Shown here piece after piece: positions 58,684 through 64,000 of a DNA stretch of 64,000 nucleotides (the first letter of the stretch is position 1; every line of letters starts with the position of its first letter). The notes under the pieces were generated by a model that did no database searches, was not told where the DNA came from, and saw only the letters and a program-made list of their open reading frames with translations. The DNA is from JBBIPA01 sp963820495. Its GTDB lineage: Bacteria; Chloroflexota; Dehalococcoidia; GIF9; UBA5629. Both the position numbers and the translations under genes were made by a program. The stretch covers positions 868,001 to 932,000 of the forward strand of contig CAWGAF010000002.1 in the NCBI GenBank assembly GCA_963820495.1, read 5' to 3'.

Positions 58684-60468
58684 ATGTCAAACCAGTTCAT
58701 AATTAGAAAAGTTCTCAAATATAAATTCAGGCAACTCGAGTGGTTGATTATAGCCATGGCTGGATCTACACTCGGTTCACTGCAAATCATACGCTATGTC
58801 ATTTTGAGTTCGGGAGCACAGCTGAGTGTTTTACATATGACACTCGATTGGCTATTTGCCATGATAATTATCACAGGTCTAGTTCATTTCAGTTTTCGTG
58901 AATTAATTAAGATACAAAATGAATTGATTGATAAACGTGAGCAGGCTGACAAGGCCGAAAAAAGGATGCAGCATATTATCGATATGACGCAGGATAGCAT
59001 CTTTACCATTGATTTAAAGGGTAACTTCACATTTGTTAACAAATCTGCCGAGGTATTAACTGGATATCCCGTACAGGAAATCCTCGCTATGAATATTCAG
59101 GATATTCTTACTACCGAATACCGTACCTTTATTTTTAAGAAGTTAAATGAATTCAAGGATTTACCTGGTCCACACATTTATATTAATGTGGCACAAAAAA
59201 GTAGCCAAATCGTTCCGATAGAGGTAGGGTTCATACCAATAAAGGATTCTCACGGAGAGTTATCTGGTTACCAAGGAGTAGCTCGAGATATTACGGAGCG
59301 TAGAGAAGTAGAAAAAGCTCACCAGGAAAAAGAAAAATATCTGCAAGCGATTGCTAGAGTAGGGCAAATTATCCTTGAGACAACAGCGGGAATACCTTAC
59401 AAGGCAATATTAGAGATTCTGTGTAAGGCCACTGGAAGCCATAGGGGCTTTGTGATACTTCACGATGCCGACCCATCGTGTATACTAACTACAAATAGAA
59501 TGGCTGATGGTTATACTGAAGATAGCAAAAAACAAGGAGCTTATACTCAGTCCCCCTTGGTTATAATTTATGATAATGGTCATAGCGACACTACCAAGGA
59601 AACAGAGCTGCTTTTGCAGAGCATATACAATCACAACACCATCGAAAACATGTCCCAGAAAGATGGTATATCTATAAATTCTCGTGACGGGGAAATAACT
59701 ATGCTAATGCCCCTTATAGCTGAAACGAAGTCTGTAGGCGTTATTGGATTCAATAAACCGGTTGAATCCGGTAGCTGGAAATCAGTACACATGAACCTAC
59801 TGCTAACTGCTACTAACATGCTTTCCCAGGCAATTGAGCGGCAAAAAACCAATGAACAGCTTAAACGACATTTCATCTCATTGGCCAAAATAATATCGAA
59901 GGCACTGTTTGCTGTTGATCCATATACCGCCAGTCATCAGCAACGATTAGCAGAAATGGTCTGTTTAGTTGGAGAAAGAAAAGGATTGCCTCCCAAACAG
60001 CTTGAATGGCTTTATTTTTGTGGCCTTCTTCATGATGTGGGGAAAATTGCCGTGCCAGCTACAATCCTTTCCAAACCTGGTCGATTAACGAACGAGGAAT
60101 GGGGTTTAGTACGTTCACATGTCGAACGAGGTGGTGAAATAATACGGGAAATGAATTTGCCAGATAATGTAACCAAATCAATATTACACCACCACGAGCG
60201 CCTAGACGGATCAGGTTACCCCACTGGTATAAAAGGAGATGAACTAAGCTTGGAAGCCCGTATCCTGGGTATTTGTGATGTAGTCGAGGCAATGAGTTCG
60301 CACCGACCTTATCGCCCCGCACGTAGTAGAGAAGAAATACAAGCGGAGCTTAAGAAAGGCAGAGGACGTAAATATGATTCACAATTAGTAGATTTGATGT
60401 TGAATATGATTGAAAATAACGAATTTAGTCCTTGTTTTCAAAAAAGCAATGAAATTGGATATGCTTAA
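58684..60468 (+). CDS. Membrane PAS-GAF-HD-GYP phosphodiesterase
   Basis: From ATG 58684 the protein has 594 residues. Two membrane helices near the start (WLIIAMAGSTLGSLQIIRYVIL and LDWLFAMIIITGLVHFS) precede a PAS domain (IIDMTQDSIFTIDLKGNFTFVNKSAEVLTG), a GAF-like domain and an HD-GYP domain. The last has LHDVGKIAVP (HD about 450), RSHVERGGEI, HHHERLDGSGYPTG (GYP) and ILGICDVVEAMSSHRPYRPA. All metal-binding residues look present. HD-GYP proteins degrade cyclic di-GMP, so this may tie second-messenger levels to motility. AAGGTAGGGAA supports ATG 58684 over 58657. It follows the Ig-repeat gene by 71 bp. Confidence 0.88.
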   Translation: MSNQFIIRKVLKYKFRQLEWLIIAMAGSTLGSLQIIRYVILSSGAQLSVLHMTLDWLFAMIIITGLVHFSFRELIKIQNELIDKREQADKAEKRMQHIIDMTQDSIFTIDLKGNFTFVNKSAEVLTGYPVQEILAMNIQDILTTEYRTFIFKKLNEFKDLPGPHIYINVAQKSSQIVPIEVGFIPIKDSHGELSGYQGVARDITERREVEKAHQEKEKYLQAIARVGQIILETTAGIPYKAILEILCKATGSHRGFVILHDADPSCILTTNRMADGYTEDSKKQGAYTQSPLVIIYDNGHSDTTKETELLLQSIYNHNTIENMSQKDGISINSRDGEITMLMPLIAETKSVGVIGFNKPVESGSWKSVHMNLLLTATNMLSQAIERQKTNEQLKRHFISLAKIISKALFAVDPYTASHQQRLAEMVCLVGERKGLPPKQLEWLYFCGLLHDVGKIAVPATILSKPGRLTNEEWGLVRSHVERGGEIIREMNLPDNVTKSILHHHERLDGSGYPTGIKGDELSLEARILGICDVVEAMSSHRPYRPARSREEIQAELKKGRGRKYDSQLVDLMLNMIENNEFSPCFQKSNEIGYA

Positions 60469-60652
60469 TCACTGATTTGTTAAGGGTAGTTGATTTATCT
60501 CTTTATCATACTTAAATATACGAATTACAACCGTTTGATTCAATAATTCAATAAAAGAAACTATAGCCTTATTATGTTACGAGCGGATAATTCATTTGAG
60601 GGTCTGTCACCGGGCGATAGACAGTAAGAATTAAATTTATGTATTGGCAAAA

Positions 60653-60943
60653 CTATGCAATACCGAAAAAGACTAAAAAATTCCAAAATATGGCAGCAGC
60701 GTAAAACATTACCAAGCTTGATGCTGTTACCATTGTAAATTTGGGGAAACGCTTATATATTATCCATAAAATTGGCACACAGATGAAAACGCCCATTACT
60801 TTGAGGAAAAGGAAATTACCCCCATTAACCAAAGATGCTACAAGTGGGTTACCTTCCTTAACTAAGCCATTATTGACAAAGACATGAGTAATTAAGCCAT
60901 CCCAAATCTGAAATTGAGCCATTAACACAAGAATACACTTCAT
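60653..60943 (-). CDS. DUF5658-like small membrane protein
   Basis: This 96-residue hydrophobic protein has three membrane segments (LVLMAQFQIWDGLITHVFV, FLFLKVMGVFICVPILWIIY and VTASSLVMFYAAAIFWNFLVFFG), with an EGNPLVASLVNGGNF loop like that of DUF5658. Function is unknown in the family. It runs against the HD-GYP gene and away from glgC, so it is transcribed on its own. Convergent ends leave a 184-bp spacer at 60469-60652 with no strong terminator. Confidence 0.65.
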   Translation of the reverse strand: MKCILVLMAQFQIWDGLITHVFVNNGLVKEGNPLVASLVNGGNFLFLKVMGVFICVPILWIIYKRFPKFTMVTASSLVMFYAAAIFWNFLVFFGIA

Positions 60944-61379
60944 ATATTTCTAGTAGGTAGTCGCGCTTGTAAATAAAAATACGAGTAAGGTGAAGCTCTC
61001 TGTGACCAGAACCACATCTACCCCACAGATAACTTCATCATGCAATATGCACACCTCTTATATACTGCCACCTATATTATGAGCCATTTGGGTCATAAAT
61101 TCAATCCTTTTGGCTCATATATTATGTACGTCGAAACTGGATGTACTGCTCCGATCTATTAAAAAAGGAAGATAGCTTCACAGTTAATATAAATTAGCCA
61201 GATGGATATTGCTGAGGTGTCTGATGAGTCTAAAATATAATAGACTGTGAAAATTTATTAATTGCAAACCGTAAATTAGATCTAGAGACATCAAATGCTA
61301 GGTCAGAGGATCGTAGTCCAGACGGCTTCTAAGGTTTGATTATTAACATATAACTTATCGAAACTGTGATGAAGTAAAA
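60944..61379. other. 436-bp intergenic region upstream of glgC
   Basis: This is the divergent gap between the DUF5658-like gene and glgC. No reading frame is convincing. TATGAGCCA (61078-61086) and TGGCTCATA (61111-61119) are perfect 9-bp inverted repeats around a 24-nt spacer, set in AT-rich flanks. They could be a dyad operator or a hairpin. The promoter of glgC should lie here, but no clear -35/-10 pair was found. Confidence 0.45.
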
Positions 61380-62663
61380 GTGAGAACAGGTATGAACAAA
61401 ACGCTGGCTATGATTCTTGCTGGAGGTAGAGGCAAAAGGATGGATCCTCTATGCTTTGAAAGGTCAAAACCAGCCTTGCCTTTTGCCGGGGGATTCCGAG
61501 TGCTTGACTTCACATTGAGTAATTGCGTCCACTCTGGAATCGACAATTTTTCAGTGTTAGTTGACTACCAGCGACAGTCAGTGGCCGATTATCTCTGGCA
61601 ATGGGTTCTGTTCAATGCTCGCAATACTGTCTGTCATATCCTGGAGCCCCAAAATGGTTCATACAAGGGTACTGCAGACGCTGTCTATCAAAACCTCGAC
61701 TATTTACAAAGCTATAATCCTGAAGCAGTATTAGTACTTGCAGGTGACCATGTATACCAGATGGACTACCGCGAAATGTTGGCTTTTCATGAACAAACGG
61801 AAGCTGATGTGACTATAGGGGTTGTACCAGTGCCTATTGAAGAAACCTATCGTTTTGGCATAGTCACAATTGATTCTAAGAACAGGATAACAGAGTTTGT
61901 CGAAAAACCAAGTATAACGTCAAGCAATCTAGCTTCTATGGGCATCTATATCTTTAATCCGAAAGTACTTGCTGAACATCTTGCTGAAGACAGTACACAA
62001 AAGGCTTCTCCCCATGACTTTGGGAACAGTATCATCCCCAAAATGGTAAAGCGGAATAATGTTTTTGCTTATAAATTTGATGATTATTGGCAAGATATAG
62101 GTAATATTGAAGCTTACTACGAAACAAACATGGAATTCATACGCGAACCAACACCTTTAAGACTGAATGGCAAATGGCCCATTCTAACCAAAGATAATAG
62201 CCCTCTACCCTTGGAAATATCGCATGAGGATAATATAAAGCACAGTATAGTCAGCACAGGCTGTATAATCAAAGGTGAAGTCAAGAACTCCATTTTGTCG
62301 CCTGGAGTCATTATTGAGGAGAAAGCTATAGTGCACAATTCAGTGGTAATGGCAAATGCCGTGATAGGTAGCAACAGTATAGTTGACCGCTGTATTTTGG
62401 ATGAGGAGGTGAATGTTGGTAACTTCTGCTTTGTCGGTTTTGGATCCGGCCCCATCATGGGAACTAGAAACATTACGGTATTGGGAAAAGGTGTAAAAAT
62501 ACCGTCTTATAGTACTATCGACCCTGGCCGTAGAATATTAGATAATATGGCAACTGTAGACTTAAGCTTTATTAATTCGCCTATCTTGAACCCCAGTATT
62601 GAGCAGGATGAACATGATGCCGATGTCGCCATAGCCCTAGGAAAAATTACTCATAGTAAGTAG
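61380..62663 (+). CDS. glgC: Glucose-1-phosphate adenylyltransferase
   Basis: The 427-residue protein has MILAGGRGKRMDPLCFERSKPALPFAGGFRVLDFTLSNCVHSG, VLAGDHVYQMDYREML, FVEKPS, and DYWQDIGNIEAYYETNMEF. A C-terminal beta-helix part follows (SIVSTGCIIKGEVKNSILSPGVII). It makes ADP-glucose for glycogen. The start is GTG 61380; ATG 61392 is an alternative. The matching phosphorylase (glgP) lies 19 kb away on the same strand. No glycogen synthase or branching enzyme is in the window. Confidence 0.9.
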   Translation: MRTGMNKTLAMILAGGRGKRMDPLCFERSKPALPFAGGFRVLDFTLSNCVHSGIDNFSVLVDYQRQSVADYLWQWVLFNARNTVCHILEPQNGSYKGTADAVYQNLDYLQSYNPEAVLVLAGDHVYQMDYREMLAFHEQTEADVTIGVVPVPIEETYRFGIVTIDSKNRITEFVEKPSITSSNLASMGIYIFNPKVLAEHLAEDSTQKASPHDFGNSIIPKMVKRNNVFAYKFDDYWQDIGNIEAYYETNMEFIREPTPLRLNGKWPILTKDNSPLPLEISHEDNIKHSIVSTGCIIKGEVKNSILSPGVIIEEKAIVHNSVVMANAVIGSNSIVDRCILDEEVNVGNFCFVGFGSGPIMGTRNITVLGKGVKIPSYSTIDPGRRILDNMATVDLSFINSPILNPSIEQDEHDADVAIALGKITHSK

Positions 62664-62668
62664 TAAAT

Positions 62669-63565
62669 TCACGCGATTTTTATATCAGTCATCAGGTTGA
62701 CGTAAATTTCTTCAAGGGCTGATTGGCGCATAGATAGATCTACAAGCGTCCAGTTTCGATCAGATATTTGCCTGAGCACCCCCGCTATTTCTCCGATATC
62801 AGCGGTCTTCAACGTATAATTGCCTTCTTGTCTGTCATAATTCAGTTTCTGGTCCGCTCTAAAAACGACCTGATATTCTCTTTTGCCCAGCTTTTTTACT
62901 AACTCCTGCATAGTATCGCAAACCAGCAGCTTACCCTGCTTCATTATAGCAACGCGGTCACAAATATATTCAACATGAAACAGATTATGGGCGCTGAGCA
63001 AAATCGTTTTTCCCTGACCTCTCAGCTTCTTGAGATAATCAATGATAAAAAACGATGTCATGGGGTCGAGTCCAGAGTTTGGTTCATCAAGTACCAACAG
63101 AGTGGGATCATGGAGCAAAGTACGCGCAATAGCAACCTTCCTTTTCATACCTTTGGAAAGTTCGCCAGTAAATTTATTTCTTTCCTCAAGCTTGAGGGAA
63201 CGCAGAAGAACATCAATCCGTTCAATAGCGGTTTTCCTAGATAAACCATACAATTCGGAGAAAAACAGTAGATATTCAGTGACAGTCATGCTTTCGTACA
63301 GGGGACTTTCTTCGGGAAGAAAACCCAGGTGTTTCTTTATCTCAATACTGTGCTTGTCTATGTTCTTACCCATGATCTCGATGGTTCCACTCGTCGGAAC
63401 AATCAAGCCAGTAATCATTTTCAGTGTTGTTGTCTTACCTGCCCCGTTATGGCCTATAATCCCCATTATTTCACCATCATTAACCTCGAGGTTCAGACAA
63501 TCAACAGCAGCAAACTGATCATATAATTTGCTGACTTCTTCTAGTTTAATCATGGCAGCCATCAA
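62669..63565 (-). CDS. ABC transporter ATP-binding protein (ABC-2 export type)
   Basis: The 298-residue protein has Walker A GHNGAGKTTTLKMITG, a Q-loop-region LGFLPEESPLYESMTV, the signature ELSKGMKRKVAIARTLLHDP, Walker B LLVLDEPNSGLDPM and the switch SAHNL. The C-terminal 80 residues (FRADQKLNYDRQEGNY ...) are the extension common in drug, lipid or Na+ exporters. It converges with glgC (5-bp gap) and is divergent from the permease-like gene at 63797, its probable partner, across a 231-bp gap. The substrate is unknown. Confidence 0.9.
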   Translation of the reverse strand: MMAAMIKLEEVSKLYDQFAAVDCLNLEVNDGEIMGIIGHNGAGKTTTLKMITGLIVPTSGTIEIMGKNIDKHSIEIKKHLGFLPEESPLYESMTVTEYLLFFSELYGLSRKTAIERIDVLLRSLKLEERNKFTGELSKGMKRKVAIARTLLHDPTLLVLDEPNSGLDPMTSFFIIDYLKKLRGQGKTILLSAHNLFHVEYICDRVAIMKQGKLLVCDTMQELVKKLGKREYQVVFRADQKLNYDRQEGNYTLKTADIGEIAGVLRQISDRNWTLVDLSMRQSALEEIYVNLMTDIKIA

Positions 63566-63796
63566 ATCAAATAACGCATATATTATATCGAGTGAATATC
63601 CCAGCTACCATATCCTTCTCGACAGTAAAAATTGTCCACATAGCTATTTTTGATTCTACCAGAAAGGTATATACAAATTGTTTGCCAAGTATCATTATTG
63701 AATCTGAATTTGACTATATTCAGACAATTCCTTCAAATGGACAGGGACACGATCACCTACTAATAAAAATGTAACTTTTCTAATATAAAAAACTTT

Positions 63797-64000
63797 ATGA
63801 AAGACACAATTCCGATATCACTACGCAATACGTTAATCATTGCCAGGCACGAAGTCCTGCGATTTAGATCACGATTCCATGGAAAAACCAGGATTGCCAT
63901 TATATTGATGACGGTTGCAGCCTTAGCCACCTTCGTTTTTATTTCCCTTGGTGGCTTTGTCCTGAGCAAGGGATTTTATGCGGTTGGTGTAGCGCCTGAT
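63797..64000 (+). CDS. ABC-2-type permease, N-terminal part (cut by window end)
   Basis: ATG 63797 opens a frame of 68 codons to the window edge. The protein begins with a hydrophilic stretch of about 34 residues (LRNTLIIARHEVLRFRSRFHGKTR) and a membrane segment IAIILMTVAALATFVFISLGGFVLS. This is the usual start of ABC-2 export permeases (RHEFLR-type motif). It is divergent from the ATPase gene at 62669. The rest of the protein is outside the window, so size and topology are unknown. Confidence 0.6.
   Translation, partial: MKDTIPISLRNTLIIARHEVLRFRSRFHGKTRIAIILMTVAALATFVFISLGGFVLSKGFYAVGVAPD

Noticed and set aside
1..64000. tRNA genes, rRNA genes and CRISPR arrays
   Set aside because: No cloverleaf, rRNA segment or regularly spaced repeat array was seen in the gaps; this is a reading by eye and a tRNAscan or CRISPR search could revise it.

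Overview
This is about 64 kb of an AT-rich bacterial chromosome. Its genes have Shine-Dalgarno sites and sigma70-type -35/-10 promoters, yet it carries a compact archaeal-type motility locus (archaellum). Bacterial promoters, adenosylcobalamin-dependent ribonucleotide reductase with NrdR, a geranylgeranyl-reductase-type flavoprotein and archaellum genes together suggest a Chloroflexota member, perhaps Dehalococcoidia-like. That placement is inference; there is no rRNA or other phylogenetic marker here.

Region 1 (1-731) is a decayed junction: the tail of a DegT aminotransferase, a hicBA pair whose hicA frame is broken by an early TAG, and a deletion remnant of a UDP-GlcNAc 2-epimerase gene. 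Region 2 (794-18611, plus strand) and region 3 (18608-33568, minus strand) form one large surface-glycan island. It holds sugar epimerases and dehydratases, three DegT aminotransferases (one partial), five GT4-like and two GT2 glycosyltransferases, two AsnB-type amidotransferases, methyltransferases, a Wzx-type flippase, a nucleotide-sugar set resembling the UDP-L-FucNAc pathway, a UDP-sulfoquinovose-synthase-like enzyme, a B12-binding radical SAM protein and a geranylgeranyl reductase. A similar group (epimerase, Trm112-like methyltransferase, asnB) occurs twice.

Region 4 (33760-38517) has a free-standing small RNA of unknown family, then a nucleotide operon on the minus strand: nrdR, nrdJ and an unusual GAF / nuclease-like / phosphoribosyltransferase fusion. 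A sigma70 promoter overlapping a NrdR box precedes nrdR. Two copies of one 943-bp IS (38523-39465 and 47925-48867), each with its own 5-bp target duplication, bracket region 5. Region 5 carries glycogen phosphorylase, phosphofructokinase, a CheC-like protein, a zinc-ribbon protein, a pseudo-receiver/GAF/histidine kinase and a NarL-type regulator.

Region 6 (48973-60468) is the archaellum locus: a promoter, a second pseudo-receiver, archaellin (arlB), an ArlD/E-like protein, ArlG-like, ArlF-like, ArlH, ArlI, ArlJ, two unrecognised membrane proteins and a PAS-GAF-HD-GYP protein. No class III prepilin peptidase gene is in the window. Region 7 (60653-64000) holds a DUF5658-like membrane protein, glgC and a divergent ABC exporter pair cut by the window end. 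No tRNA, rRNA or CRISPR array was recognised.

Read together, the window combines an envelope glycan factory with an archaeal-type rotary filament under bacterial two-component, CheC-like and c-di-GMP-type control. Glycogen and glycolysis genes lie on either side.
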